In this document: positions 1-8,347 of the stretch, in pieces
Position numbering within the stretch: position 1 is the first letter of the stretch
How the letters are laid out: each line of letters opens with the position of its first letter
DNA from: Clostridia bacterium
Lineage (GTDB): Bacteria > Bacillota > Clostridia > Christensenellales > CAG-138
DNA: 64,000 nt
NCBI GenBank assembly: GCA_017438865.1
Contig: JAFRUN010000044.1
Span: 19,903-83,902, forward strand
Direction of reading: 5' to 3'
Program-made: the position numbers and the translations under genes
The notes under the pieces: generated by a model
Told to the model about the DNA's origin: nothing
The model's input: only the letters and a program-made list of their open reading frames with translations
Databases searched by the model: none

Positions 1-884
1 AGCTGGCGGTTCGTGGCGCTCGAAAGCTCCTGCAGGTTTTTCGCCTGCTCCAGAAGGTCCTCGCTCTTATAGCGGACCTCGGGGTTCTCCTTCTGGATCG
101 TTCCGTTCAGGATCTCCTCGGCTTTTCTGCCCGCCGCCGTCATGGAATCGGTGTCCACGGCGCGGATCACGAGCGAGCGCGGCTCGTCGTAGCGGAACAG
201 CACCGGCCAGGTGGAGAACGGGATCAGCACCTTTCCGCCGGTCGACTGGTTATAGGTGAAGTATTCGTCGAGCGTGCTCACCGTGGGACGAAAGTCCGAC
301 GCGCGCGTGAACTCGCCGATCACGATGTACGGCTCGCCGCAGATGTCGATGGATTCGCCGACCGGATTCGCGCCGGAGAACAGCGCGGCGGAGACGGTCT
401 CGTCGATCATCGCGACCTTGCGGAAGCGGTCGCTGTCGCTGTCCGTAAAGCCGCGTCCGATGCGCACGGTGTAGCCGTACACGGAAAGATACGAGCTGTC
501 CACGCCGTAGACCGTGCCGGCGCTCAGCGCTTTGCCGCCGCTGCGGATCTGTCCGTAGGCGTCGCGCTGCGCGTAATACGCCGCGGACGCGACCGCAGGC
601 ACGGCGCGGATCTCTTCAAGCGTGTCGTTCGTCAGCGGCGGGATGTAGTCCGGCGGCGTGCTCCATGCGCTCTCGAACGGATAATCGCCCTGATACAGGC
701 GAACGGTCACGACGTTCGAGCCGGAGCCGACCAGGTTCTGCTTGATCTGCTCGTTCGTGCCCATGATCGTGGAGGAGATCGCAATGATGCTCGCGATGCC
801 GATGATGATGCCGAGCATCGTCAGCGCGCTTCTCAGTTTGTGGGAGCGAATGCCGTCGAAGGCCTCGCGGAAGTTTTCCAGCAT
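1..884 (-). CDS. MacB-like ABC transporter permease (C-terminus beyond window)
   Basis: This is the N-terminal ~294 residues of a MacB/FtsX-type permease. The protein begins MLENFREAFDGI, and its first transmembrane helix contains LTMLGIIIGIASIIAIS, the typical first helix of MacB-type exporters. A large extracytoplasmic MacB core domain follows, with residues such as GYTVRIGRGF and DRFRKVAMIDETV. The C-terminal three helices lie outside the window. An AAGGAGG site 7 bases upstream supports the start. It is the fourth gene of a minus-strand operon (adaptor, ATPase, adaptor, permease), so it should form the membrane channel of a tripartite-like exporter adapted to a single-membrane cell. The substrate cannot be deduced. 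The gene inherits the SAM-riboswitch control at the head of the operon. Confidence 0.93.
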   Translation of the reverse strand, partial: MLENFREAFDGIRSHKLRSALTMLGIIIGIASIIAISSTIMGTNEQIKQNLVGSGSNVVTVRLYQGDYPFESAWSTPPDYIPPLTNDTLEEIRAVPAVASAAYYAQRDAYGQIRSGGKALSAGTVYGVDSSYLSVYGYTVRIGRGFTDSDSDRFRKVAMIDETVSAALFSGANPVGESIDICGEPYIVIGEFTRASDFRPTVSTLDEYFTYNQSTGGKVLIPFSTWPVLFRYDEPRSLVIRAVDTDSMTAAGRKAEEILNGTIQKENPEVRYKSEDLLEQAKNLQELSSATNRQ

Positions 885-896
885 ATCGCGCCCTCC

Positions 897-2735
897 TTAC
901 CAGCCGTAGTAGAAGCCGCCCTTCGCGTCCTCGACCGGACTGCCTTCTTTGCAGTTCTTGTCGTAGGGGAACGCGATGCGGTCCTCGGGGGTGATCGGCA
1001 TGCCGATGAGCTCCACATATTCGTTCATGCGGCTGCCGGTCTTTACGACGCGTTTCTCGAGCGCGTCGCCGTTTGCGACGAACACGCAGGTCTCGCCGTC
1101 GATCTCGCGTAAAAACGCCTCGTGCAGATAGATCGTGCCCTGCTCATAGAGCGAGGAGAAGTTCGAGAACTCGATATACTCGCCGATGCCGGGAACGACG
1201 CCCCCCGTGACGTCGAGCACCAGAAGGTAGCCGGAAGAGTTCGGGTTGCCGCTGCCGGAGTAGTTCGTGCTGACCGGCATCGTGCCGACCTTGCTGACGC
1301 ATGCGGTCACGTTTTTCTGCAGCTGATAGGAGAAGCCGGAAAGCTCGGTCCCGACCGGATATTCGGAAAGCTCGTCTTCGCCGACGAGTACGCTGATGTG
1401 CAGCCCCGAGCCGCCGCGGATCTCCACAAGGATATCGCCGTTTGCGGCCTCATCCGGCTGCTTCACCTGCATGACCGTGCCGTTGACCTCGGAGAACAGG
1501 ATGCCGTCCAGACCGCTGCGCTGCGCCTTTTCGATGTCGAGCACAAGCTGGCGGTAGCGAAGCTCATCCTCGCGGATGCCGTTCGCGATCTCGTTGGCGT
1601 ACGCCTCGCGCTGCGCCTTCGTCATACCGCCGCCTCCGCCGTAATACGGCGTGGGCGTGGGCTTCGGCGTTGCGGTCTCACCCGGTTCAAGGGTGCCGTC
1701 CGGCGTGGGCGAAGGGGTAGGCGTCGGTGTGGGCGTCGGCGTCGGTGTGGGCGTCGGCGTGGGGGTGGGCGTGGGCGTCGGCGTAGGCGTCGGCGTCGGA
1801 GCGGGTTTTACGGAGGTGACGAACGAGAATGCACCGTCCGGCGTGAACCGGAGCTCAACCGTGAACCGTTCCGCCTTGAGCGTCACATACCAGTCGCGCA
1901 TCAGCTCCGCGGCTTTTTCGCGCTGCGATGCCAGAAACGCATTCGGAACCCTTGCGCCGGAGCCGTAGGAATAGACGATCGGATCGGACGCGCTGCCGTT
2001 GCCGCTTTTCGGATGCTCGAGATCCGCGACGCCGGCGTCGTTTTCGACCTTGACCGACAGCGTGAGTGCGCCGTCCGGCGCCGCCGAGATCAGGATCTCC
2101 GCCTCGGGCTGCACGATCCGCGCATAGACCGCCGTTCCGCGCTCCGCCGCCAGAGTGATCAGCGACTGCAGGAAAGTATCGGTCACGCGGTCGTTTGCGC
2201 CGATCTCATATACGAACGGATCGGTCTGCGAACCGCTGCCGCCGACGGCCGAATGCAGATCGGGCAGGATCCGGCCGGAAAGATCGAAGATCCTGCCGCG
2301 GCGCGGCGCCGCGGTCGGCGTGGGCGTCAGAAGCGGGTTCTCGTAATCGACGCGGGCGTATCGCCTGTACTCCGCGTACTCCGAGCGCAGCTTGTTTTCG
2401 AGCTTGATAAGCTCCAGCTTGTTTTCTTCAAAGGAGAGCTCGGCGCGCGTCGCGTCGTAGCGCAGCAGAGGATCGCCCACGGTGACGGTATCGCCGGGCT
2501 TCACAAGGATCTCCAGAACGTTGCGGTCGGCGCTTTTCAGAACGACCTGCGACGCGTCCGAAGTCACGATGCCGTAAAGGTACGTCTGGTTCGGCATATA
2601 CGACATCATCCACTGCATGGCGGGATAGACCTCGCAGGGCGGAACCTTGCGGAATTTCAGGTATGCAAAGACGCCGCCGGCAAGCAAACCGATGCAAAGA
2701 ACACAGGCAATGATGATCTTCAAAGCACGTTTCAT
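897..2735 (-). CDS. HlyD/RND-type efflux adaptor with large hairpin insert
   Basis: A 612-residue periplasmic-adaptor-family protein with an N-terminal membrane anchor at residues 7-27. The two lipoyl (barrel-sandwich) halves lie near 58-95 and 410-440, and a C-terminal beta-barrel/membrane-proximal region ends the protein. The usual alpha-hairpin between the lipoyl halves (short helices near 98-125 and 372-405) is interrupted by an insert of about 235 residues. The insert holds two related ~80-residue repeats (sharing a GSGS/GNGS-x-x-DP-x-VY pattern near 166 and 246) followed by a Thr-Pro run at 312-345 and a Gly stretch. In ordinary MacA proteins the hairpin docks onto TolC; here there is no outer membrane, so the insert may reach through the wall. 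The start overlaps the ATPase stop codon by four bases, so the two genes are probably translationally coupled. Confidence 0.9.
   Translation of the reverse strand: MKRALKIIIACVLCIGLLAGGVFAYLKFRKVPPCEVYPAMQWMMSYMPNQTYLYGIVTSDASQVVLKSADRNVLEILVKPGDTVTVGDPLLRYDATRAELSFEENKLELIKLENKLRSEYAEYRRYARVDYENPLLTPTPTAAPRRGRIFDLSGRILPDLHSAVGGSGSQTDPFVYEIGANDRVTDTFLQSLITLAAERGTAVYARIVQPEAEILISAAPDGALTLSVKVENDAGVADLEHPKSGNGSASDPIVYSYGSGARVPNAFLASQREKAAELMRDWYVTLKAERFTVELRFTPDGAFSFVTSVKPAPTPTPTPTPTPTPTPTPTPTPTPTPTPTPSPTPDGTLEPGETATPKPTPTPYYGGGGGMTKAQREAYANEIANGIREDELRYRQLVLDIEKAQRSGLDGILFSEVNGTVMQVKQPDEAANGDILVEIRGGSGLHISVLVGEDELSEYPVGTELSGFSYQLQKNVTACVSKVGTMPVSTNYSGSGNPNSSGYLLVLDVTGGVVPGIGEYIEFSNFSSLYEQGTIYLHEAFLREIDGETCVFVANGDALEKRVVKTGSRMNEYVELIGMPITPEDRIAFPYDKNCKEGSPVEDAKGGFYYGW
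1701..1802 (-). repeat. Hexameric repeat encoding a (Thr-Pro)n linker
   Basis: Degenerate ACGCCC/ACACCG-type hexamers encode about 16 Thr-Pro units inside the 612-residue adaptor. It is a slippage-prone tract; the third codon positions vary, which would limit length changes. Similar Pro-Thr-rich linkers occur in the LRR lipoprotein, the PIG-L protein and the VanW protein of this window. Confidence 0.9.
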
Positions 2736-3409
2736 ATGCGGTCGCCTCCCGAAAGAACGCCGTCATAGATGTGCAGCATGCGCTTTGCGCGTTCCGCGAC
2801 GGCGTGTTCGTGCGTGATCATGATGATCGACATCCCGCGCGCGTGGAGCGCGTCGAAGATGTCCATGATCTGCTGACCGGACTTCGAATCCAGCGCGCCG
2901 GTCGGTTCGTCGGCAAGCAGCAGCTTCGGCCGCGTGCAGATCGCCCGCGCGATCGCCACGCGCTGGCATTGTCCGCCGGAAAGCTGCGTGGGATAGAAGT
3001 TCATGCGGTCCTTGAGCCCGACCTCCAGAAGCGCCTGTTCCGCGCGTTCGCGGCGTTCGCGCTTCGGCACGTCGCCGTACATCAGCGGCAGAGCGACGTT
3101 TTCCCATGCGCGGCGGCGCTGCAGAAGATGGAACGACTGAAACACGAACCCGATCTTTTCGTTGCGGATACGCGCCATCTTGGTGTCGGACGCGCGGCTG
3201 TTGTCGACGTCCTCGAAGTAATAGGTGCCCTTTGTGGGCGTATCGAGATACCCGAGAATGTTCATCAGCGTCGACTTGCCGGAGCCGGACGGGCCCATGA
3301 TCGCGTAGTATTCGCCTTCGTGCATGGCAAAATTGACGTCGTGCAGCACCGGAACGGGATGATCGGCGGTGCCGTATGTTTTTTCGATGTGTTCGAGACG
3401 GATCAGCAT
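2732..3409 (-). CDS. MacB/LolD-type ABC transporter ATP-binding protein
   Basis: A 225-residue ATPase subunit with Walker [10 protein letters not shown], a Q-loop in [10 protein letters not shown], the signature LSGGQ (followed by [10 protein letters not shown]), Walker [14 protein letters not shown] and the H-loop histidine in IIMITHEH. These are diagnostic of the MacB/LolD family, in which ATPase and permease work with an adaptor protein. The start at [13 protein letters not shown] is preferred over longer upstream possibilities because it has a GGAGG site 8 bases upstream and follows the previous stop by one base. The ATPase is a separate polypeptide, whereas Proteobacterial MacB is fused; separate subunits are usual in Firmicutes. 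Confidence 0.96.
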   Translation of the reverse strand: MLIRLEHIEKTYGTADHPVPVLHDVNFAMHEGEYYAIMGPSGSGKSTLMNILGYLDTPTKGTYYFEDVDNSRASDTKMARIRNEKIGFVFQSFHLLQRRRAWENVALPLMYGDVPKRERRERAEQALLEVGLKDRMNFYPTQLSGGQCQRVAIARAICTRPKLLLADEPTGALDSKSGQQIMDIFDALHARGMSIIMITHEHAVAERAKRMLHIYDGVLSGGDRI

Positions 3410-3410
3410 A

Positions 3411-4757
3411 TCATCCTCCGAACGCGGGATCGACGCTGAACGAAACGATGTCTTCGCCGTCCTCGCCGAAGTCGATAAAACCGGACGGCTTGTCGGGCAC
3501 GACGCTGTCAAAGCCGAAGGATTCGTCGATTTCAAATCCGGCCGGTTCTTCGACGGGGAGCATACCGTTTTCGGCAGGATCCGCGAACATCGTCTCCGTT
3601 GCGAGCATGCCCGCGCGCACGGTGTCGTCCGGGAACGCGATGCGGTCCTTCAGCGTCAGTCCGCCGACGATCTCATAGCATTCGGTCTCTTCGGAATACG
3701 CGCCGACGGTCACGCGGCGCTTTTCCATGCGTCCGTTCGCGTCCGCCGCCCACACGAAGAAGCCGCCGTCCTCTTCGATCAGAAACGCCGCGGGCAGCAT
3801 CAGCGCGGAGCTTTCGGATTCGTCGGTGTTCAGGTCGATCAGCACATGCTGACCGATCAGCAGCCCTTCGATGCTCTCCGGTTCCACATAAAACGCATAC
3901 TTGCTGGCGCGTTCGCCGCCGTCGTAATAGATGCCCGCCTGCGATTCACCCGACGTCGATTCGGTATCGACGCGATAGATCGTGCCGCGGTAAACGGTGT
4001 CGTCCACGCGCGAGCGGATGAGCACCGGCATGCCCGGGAACAGCGTGTAGATCGTCTGCTCGTTCACGGTGCCCTTCACACAGAACGCCGTGCCCGCGAT
4101 GATCGTGATGTAGGCGCTGCTGCCGCTGCCGGAATAGCCGAACGGATCGCTCGAGCCGGAATCGTCGCGCACGGAGCGCACCGTCCCCGTAACGGGGGAG
4201 AAGACCGTGCTCGCGTCGATCAGCTCCTGCATTTCCTCCGCCTTGCGCTGTTTGTCCGCAAGCTCGTATTCGCCCTTGCGAATGTCCAGCTCGACGGTCT
4301 GAATGTCGAGCTCAATCCCGTAGCGGTCCTTTTCCTTCGCCTTTTCGAGCCGTTTTTTGAGCGAGGCGAGCTGACTGCGGTTGGTCCGCAGCTTGTTTTC
4401 GATGCCGGTGATGTCGATCAGGATCTGCGCGTGCGACAGCTTCAGATCGTCCACGTCGTAACGGAACAGCGGATCGCCTTCGTTCACCTTGCTGCCGGCG
4501 GTCACGAAGCATTCCTTGACGGTCATGTCGGCGGACGGATTGACATCGATGACGTCCTTTGCCTCCACGATGCCGTTGTACTGCGCGTAAAGACCGACGG
4601 TTCCCATGCCGGTGACCGCCGCCACGGACTGCACATACGCCGTGCCTTCGTCGCCGCCGTTTCTGCGCTGATAGAAGTAGTAAACGCCGCCGCCCAGCAA
4701 GGTCAGCACCAGTAGGATCACGATGATCCGTACCCAACCTCTGCGTTTCTTTTTCAT
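3411..4757 (-). CDS. HlyD/RND-type efflux adaptor (first gene of operon)
   Basis: A 448-residue adaptor. It has a basic N-terminus followed by one membrane helix (about residues 8-28), a lipoyl half with an LFRYD motif, a long helical hairpin (about 110-190, rich in K, E and L), a second lipoyl half and beta-barrel domains. Unlike its paralogue two genes downstream, it has a normal, uninterrupted hairpin. The start MKKKRRGWVRI is the first Met after the riboswitch terminator and is preceded by GAGGTG. Two different adaptors around one ATPase suggests a hetero-oligomeric adaptor or two alternative complexes. Expression should depend on read-through of the SAM-responsive terminator just upstream. 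Confidence 0.92.
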   Translation of the reverse strand: MKKKRRGWVRIIVILLVLTLLGGGVYYFYQRRNGGDEGTAYVQSVAAVTGMGTVGLYAQYNGIVEAKDVIDVNPSADMTVKECFVTAGSKVNEGDPLFRYDVDDLKLSHAQILIDITGIENKLRTNRSQLASLKKRLEKAKEKDRYGIELDIQTVELDIRKGEYELADKQRKAEEMQELIDASTVFSPVTGTVRSVRDDSGSSDPFGYSGSGSSAYITIIAGTAFCVKGTVNEQTIYTLFPGMPVLIRSRVDDTVYRGTIYRVDTESTSGESQAGIYYDGGERASKYAFYVEPESIEGLLIGQHVLIDLNTDESESSALMLPAAFLIEEDGGFFVWAADANGRMEKRRVTVGAYSEETECYEIVGGLTLKDRIAFPDDTVRAGMLATETMFADPAENGMLPVEEPAGFEIDESFGFDSVVPDKPSGFIDFGEDGEDIVSFSVDPAFGG

Positions 4758-4847
4758 AGGACACCTCGATTCAGACTCTCTTTTCATAATACCGCGCGGC
4801 GAGCGGTTTCGTCGCGGCGCTTTAAAATATATTTCTTCCCGCCGGAA

Positions 4848-4877
4848 GAAAAAAGTCCCGATCGCATTGACCGGGAC
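4848..4877 (-). terminator. Intrinsic terminator of the SAM riboswitch leader
   Basis: On the minus strand GTCCCG...CGGGAC forms a GC-rich stem directly followed by six Ts. It lies between the aptamer and the first adaptor gene, with no gene in between. The 5' arm of the terminator contains CGGTCA (complement of 4868-4873), which is exactly complementary to TGACCG inside the aptamer (complement of 4936-4941), so an antiterminator is possible. That pairing is inferred, not tested. Confidence 0.9.
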
Positions 4878-4891
4878 GGTATTTTTTGACA

Positions 4892-4973
4892 TGCCATCGT
4901 CAAGCATTAGCACCTTACTGAGGCAGGTTGCTGTGCGGTCACGGAGCTTGTCTCTCGCGCACTCTGGATGGCA
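4892..4973 (-). ncRNA. SAM-clan riboswitch aptamer (SAM-I core, no P4; SAM-I/IV-like)
   Basis: Read on the minus strand, a 7-bp P1 helix (TGCCATC/GATGGCA) encloses the conserved core elements: CCAGAG, GAGAGAC, the GTGC/GCAC P2 helix, AGCAACC, GGTGCTAA and TTGACGA. These match the S-box consensus (AGAG, GAGGGA, GCAACC, GGTGCTAA, TGA-GA). The usual P4 hairpin between GGTGCTAA and the 3' P1 strand is missing, which makes the aptamer only about 82 nt and recalls the SAM-I/IV variant group. Transcription would start at about 4972, just at P1. The riboswitch is followed by an intrinsic terminator and then by the efflux operon. Confidence 0.92.
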
Positions 4974-4978
4974 TACCG

Positions 4979-5007
4979 AGTATAACGCCGTACATCGGAA
5001 AATGCAA
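4979..5007 (-). promoter_or_regulatory. Promoter of the riboswitch-efflux operon
   Basis: Minus-strand TTGCAT, 17-base spacer, TATACT. The -10 box ends about 7 bases before the first P1 base of the aptamer, which fits a transcript start at the aptamer's 5' end. Confidence 0.8.
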
Positions 5008-5211
5008 ACGAAATATGAATATTTTTCGTGGATTTTACATTCAAAAACCCGAAAAATCATGCAGAACCGGCGCATAACGGGGTATACACCGTTTGCAGGA
5101 ATATACAGGATCAGGCGGAATATTCAGCCGCGCCGCGCTCTTTCGACACACGGATCCGCAGTGTGACGCCTGCATAACACGTTTCCTTCCGGGGGACAGA
5201 AACGTCGCTCC
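5008..5211. other. Intergenic, no gene recognised
   Basis: This AT-richer stretch lies between the riboswitch promoter and the LRR gene stop. Neither strand holds an open frame with a plausible ribosome binding site, and I see no clear terminator for the LRR gene. Confidence 0.6.
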
Positions 5212-6441
5212 TCAGCGGTAGCGCGGAGAGTTTTCAAAGAACGCCCGCATCCAGGAGTACCGTTCGTGCGTGCGCCAGCCGTCGAGCGTATCGTCCTCGG
5301 CGGTGTTGTTGATCTCGCAGTCCGGAAGCAGCGCGCGGAGCGCGTCGCAGTCCTCCGGCGCGAACGGATTCCGCGCGCACCACAGCCGTTCGAGCGAAGA
5401 GACGGATGCGAGCGGGGACAAGTCATCGATCTTGTTTGCACAGACGTTCAGATCCTTGAGGTTTTTGAGCCCCGAAAGCGGCGAGAGGTCGCTGATGCGG
5501 TTCATGAACAGCTCGACGTAGACGAGCTCCGGCATCGAAGCAAGCGCCGAGATGTCGGTGATCTGATTGTCCGCAAGGATCAGCACCTGCAGCTTTGTGA
5601 GACTTGTGAAGCAGGAGATGTCCTCGATCTGTTGATGTCCGAGGTCGAGCGCGACGAGCTCGGTGCAGTATTGGATCGGCGATGCCGAGCCGGTCGTCAG
5701 CCGGTATCTGATCTCGTCCGGGCGCTTGCTGCTGCGCGTGGTGAACGCGGTCGCGTCCGTGCGGAGCGGGCCCCAATAGCCGAGATAGACCGTCCAGACG
5801 ATCCCTTTTTCCGGGAACTCGTCCCGCAGCGCCGCAAGCGTTTCGTTCGGCAGTCCGCAGCCGGACAGCTCGGTGCGCTTCAGCGCGGGCAGCCATGTGA
5901 GCACGCTGCGGAGCTTTTCGGCATCGGCGATCTTTGTTCTCGAAAGATTCAATTCCTCGGTGCTCTCGTTCAGCTCTTTGCCGAGATAGGTGAACCGGTA
6001 CTGCGCGGTGATCGTAAGATCGGGGAACGCCGCGCGGAACGACGCGGCGAGCGCCGGGTCCCGCTTGCCGAGCGCGACCGTTTTCAAAGCGGGGAGATAG
6101 GGAAGCGCCGCGGCAAGCTCGTCCGGCGACGGCGATTCCGTATCGGAGAGATCCAGCGTTTCCGTATCCTGCGCGATCTCGCGTCCGAAGATCCAGACCG
6201 AAGAGACTGTTTCCGGTGTCGGTTCGGGCGTGGGTTCGGGCGTCGGCGCTTCGGTCGGTTCGGACGTCGGCTCCGCAGTCGGTCCGGACGTCGCAAGCGC
6301 CACCGCTTCCTCCGGGACCGGCGTCGGGGCAAAGGTTTCGGCGGGTTCCGCCGCCGGTTCCGGGACCGGTTCCTGCGTTTTGCAGGCGAAGAGAACGGCA
6401 AGCAGAACGATCGCGGAGAAAAGCCGGGCGGTTCGTTTCAT
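5212..6441 (-). CDS. Leucine-rich-repeat surface lipoprotein
   Basis: A 409-residue secreted protein. The signal peptide ends in the lipobox-like LLAVLFAC, so Cys20 is probably lipidated. A Pro/Glu/Thr-rich linker (about 24-80, PTPEPTPEPT pattern) leads to a degenerate LRR-like region and then to four or five internalin-type 22-residue repeats (e.g. LQVLILADNQITDISALASM) near 290-375. Internalin-type LRRs are protein-binding solenoids. GGAGG precedes the chosen start; longer upstream reading of this frame lies inside the PIG-L gene and is not real. It sits 4 bases after the PIG-L stop and carries the same kind of linker, so the two are probably co-expressed envelope proteins. Binding partner unknown. 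Confidence 0.88.
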   Translation of the reverse strand: MKRTARLFSAIVLLAVLFACKTQEPVPEPAAEPAETFAPTPVPEEAVALATSGPTAEPTSEPTEAPTPEPTPEPTPETVSSVWIFGREIAQDTETLDLSDTESPSPDELAAALPYLPALKTVALGKRDPALAASFRAAFPDLTITAQYRFTYLGKELNESTEELNLSRTKIADAEKLRSVLTWLPALKRTELSGCGLPNETLAALRDEFPEKGIVWTVYLGYWGPLRTDATAFTTRSSKRPDEIRYRLTTGSASPIQYCTELVALDLGHQQIEDISCFTSLTKLQVLILADNQITDISALASMPELVYVELFMNRISDLSPLSGLKNLKDLNVCANKIDDLSPLASVSSLERLWCARNPFAPEDCDALRALLPDCEINNTAEDDTLDGWRTHERYSWMRAFFENSPRYR

Positions 6442-6445
6442 GCGC

Positions 6446-7930
6446 TTACCTCCTTCGTTTCCGCAGCAGCAGAACGGCGCACAGCCCCGCAACCGCAAGC
6501 GCCAGCGCGCCGGCAAGGATCCAGACGGTCGGGCTGATCGGCTGCTCCGGCGCGGGTTCGGGCGTCGGTTCCGGTGCGGATTCCGGCGCGGGTTCGGGCG
6601 CGACGGTCGGGCTTTCGGCAGGCGCCTCGGTGGGCGCGGGCGTGGGTTCGGGCGTCGGTTCGGGCGTGGGTTCCGGCGTCGGTTCGGGCGTCGGTTCCGG
6701 CGTCGGCTCGGGCGTGGGTTCGGGCGTCGGTTCCGGCGAGAGATCGACGTTTTCAAACATATCGTTGATCCCGGAATCGAGTCCGACCGCCGTAAAGACG
6801 AGTCCGAACTTTTCCAGACTGTTTTCGTTCCTGTTGTTGCACGGATGATACCACAGCCGCTGCGACTGATGGCATTGATACGCTTCCTGCGCGATCTCCC
6901 AGCCCGTGCGTCCGCCGAACGCTTCGAGCGGGACCGTCGCGGAGATGAAGATCGGATTTTCCTTTGCAAGGTGCAGGTACAGTTTTTTGACCTGCCACAA
7001 GCCGTACGACGCGACGGATTCGGGATCGTAATTCGGATCGGCGGCGTCGACGACCGCCCGGCGCATCGCCGCGGCGACGATCTTGTGCTGCCAGTGTCCG
7101 TATTCGCCGTTGTCGTCGTGCGTGATCACGACCTCCGGACGCAGGTTCCGAAGATACCGCACCAGCGTGCGTTCGACGTCCGGGAGCTGAAAATTCTTTC
7201 CGTATTTTTCCTGATTCTTGATCGAAATGTCGGCAAGCCCCGCCATGACCGGATAGGTTCTCAAGCCCATGATCCACGCGCCGTTGCACGCTTCGGTGCG
7301 GCGGACGCGCGCCCGCGTCGCAAGATAGAGGATCGAGCCGGTCAGCCCGCGTTCCGCGCCGTAGGTCGGGATCATGTTGCCCATAAAGAGCGTGTCGTCG
7401 TCCGGATGCATGGCGATCACCAGAAAGTCGAGCTTTTCGGGCGTCGGCTGCCACGGATGATAGTCCGAAGGCGCGCCGCCGGAAAACGCCGTGAGCGTAC
7501 AGAGCCGCGCGTCCTCCGCGGGGCAAAGCCGCACGCCGTGCACGCCGCTTCCGATTTCGACGCCGTTGTCCCAGTACGGTTCGCCCGCGCGTTCTTCGAG
7601 CACGTCGCCGTTCTCGTCGAGCAGAGCGATCGTATACGGCGGAGGCGTGACGCCTTTGTCGTCCGTCCACGCATAGTACACGAAATCGACCGGCGTATCC
7701 TTCCAGCCGATCGAAACCCATTCGTTCTTCTGAATTTCCTGGGAATACTTGGGATCGGGGTTGGTCACGAAATCCTTGAGGTATTTCGCCTTTTTGGAGC
7801 TTTTATACTCGCAGCTTCTGGAGACGTTGACCGGCTCCGCTTTTTCTTCCGCCCGCGCGGACGGCACGCTCATGCACAGCAGCACAAGCGCGAGGACGAG
7901 GGCGATTCGGATGTTCAGACGTCGTTTCAT
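6446..7930 (-). CDS. Membrane-anchored extracellular PIG-L family deacetylase
   Basis: A 494-residue protein with a signal peptide (cleavage near SARA-E), an N-terminal beta-rich region (about 30-165), a PIG-L/LmbE domain (about 168-370) and a PEPT-repeat linker (about 400-455). It ends in a transmembrane helix followed by RKRRR. The PIG-L zinc motif HPDD is at residues 175-178, and the later motif HDDNGEYGHWQH supplies further ligands. PIG-L enzymes remove N-acetyl groups from GlcNAc-containing compounds. The topology here places the catalytic domain outside the cell on a stalk, suggesting a wall or host glycan substrate, which is inference. There is no LPxTG motif. No clear Shine-Dalgarno site precedes the ATG. 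Confidence 0.88.
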   Translation of the reverse strand: MKRRLNIRIALVLALVLLCMSVPSARAEEKAEPVNVSRSCEYKSSKKAKYLKDFVTNPDPKYSQEIQKNEWVSIGWKDTPVDFVYYAWTDDKGVTPPPYTIALLDENGDVLEERAGEPYWDNGVEIGSGVHGVRLCPAEDARLCTLTAFSGGAPSDYHPWQPTPEKLDFLVIAMHPDDDTLFMGNMIPTYGAERGLTGSILYLATRARVRRTEACNGAWIMGLRTYPVMAGLADISIKNQEKYGKNFQLPDVERTLVRYLRNLRPEVVITHDDNGEYGHWQHKIVAAAMRRAVVDAADPNYDPESVASYGLWQVKKLYLHLAKENPIFISATVPLEAFGGRTGWEIAQEAYQCHQSQRLWYHPCNNRNENSLEKFGLVFTAVGLDSGINDMFENVDLSPEPTPEPTPEPTPEPTPEPTPEPTPEPTPEPTPAPTEAPAESPTVAPEPAPESAPEPTPEPAPEQPISPTVWILAGALALAVAGLCAVLLLRKRRR

Positions 7931-7984
7931 GTCGGTTTTTGTCGGTCGAAAGGGTATGGAAAGCCCGCAGATGCGCAGGCGGGA

Positions 7985-8332
7985 TTATTCGGGATCGGAA
8001 TCGTATTCCCGTTCGGCGGCGTCCGCCGCGCCGCAGAAATATGCGTCGTAAAGCTCCTTTGCCGGCGCGAGCCGGTCGAACGGCACATACAGGCGCACAC
8101 GTCCGACGTTCACGCCGAGCTCCGCGACGAGCCCCGCCCCGAGCACGGAACGCTCCGTGCAGGGGATGCCGTTGTCGGCGTACAGCTCCTTCAGCATCTC
8201 CGCCTGTATATAGGGGACCTCGGCGATCTGACAGAAATCGCCGGGCTGCGGCGCGCGCAGCTTCCGGTTCCGGCAGCGGGGACAGATTGCGGTGTCGACG
8301 AGCTTCATGCAGTTTTCACAGTAAAGAGACAT
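7985..8332 (-). CDS. Zinc-ribbon DUF2007-like protein
   Basis: A 115-residue cytosolic protein. An N-terminal zinc ribbon (CENC...CPRC, residues 5-21) is followed by a compact alpha/beta domain with the pattern of DUF2007 (residues about 35-100: PYIQAEMLKELYADNGIPC...LYVPFDRLAPAKELY). Such domains are found in small putative signal-transducing or protein-binding proteins; no enzymatic function is known. It is downstream of the HerA-like ATPase by 15 bases and probably co-transcribed with it. A GC-rich inverted repeat just past the stop (near 7964-7983) could be a weak terminator. Confidence 0.75.
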   Translation of the reverse strand: MSLYCENCMKLVDTAICPRCRNRKLRAPQPGDFCQIAEVPYIQAEMLKELYADNGIPCTERSVLGAGLVAELGVNVGRVRLYVPFDRLAPAKELYDAYFCGAADAAEREYDSDPE

Positions 8333-8347
8333 ATCGGTTCCTCCGGA

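Noticed and set aside
1701-1802. Possible CRISPR-like or minisatellite array
   Set aside because: The repeat is in frame and encodes Thr-Pro pairs; there are no unique spacers.
3369-4715. Long open frames antisense to the efflux genes
   Set aside because: They are shadows of high-GC coding sequence: biased Arg/Ala/His-rich composition, no ribosome sites, and the opposite strand holds clear family motifs. The same applies to other long antisense frames in the window, such as 6230-9385 and 31147-35565.
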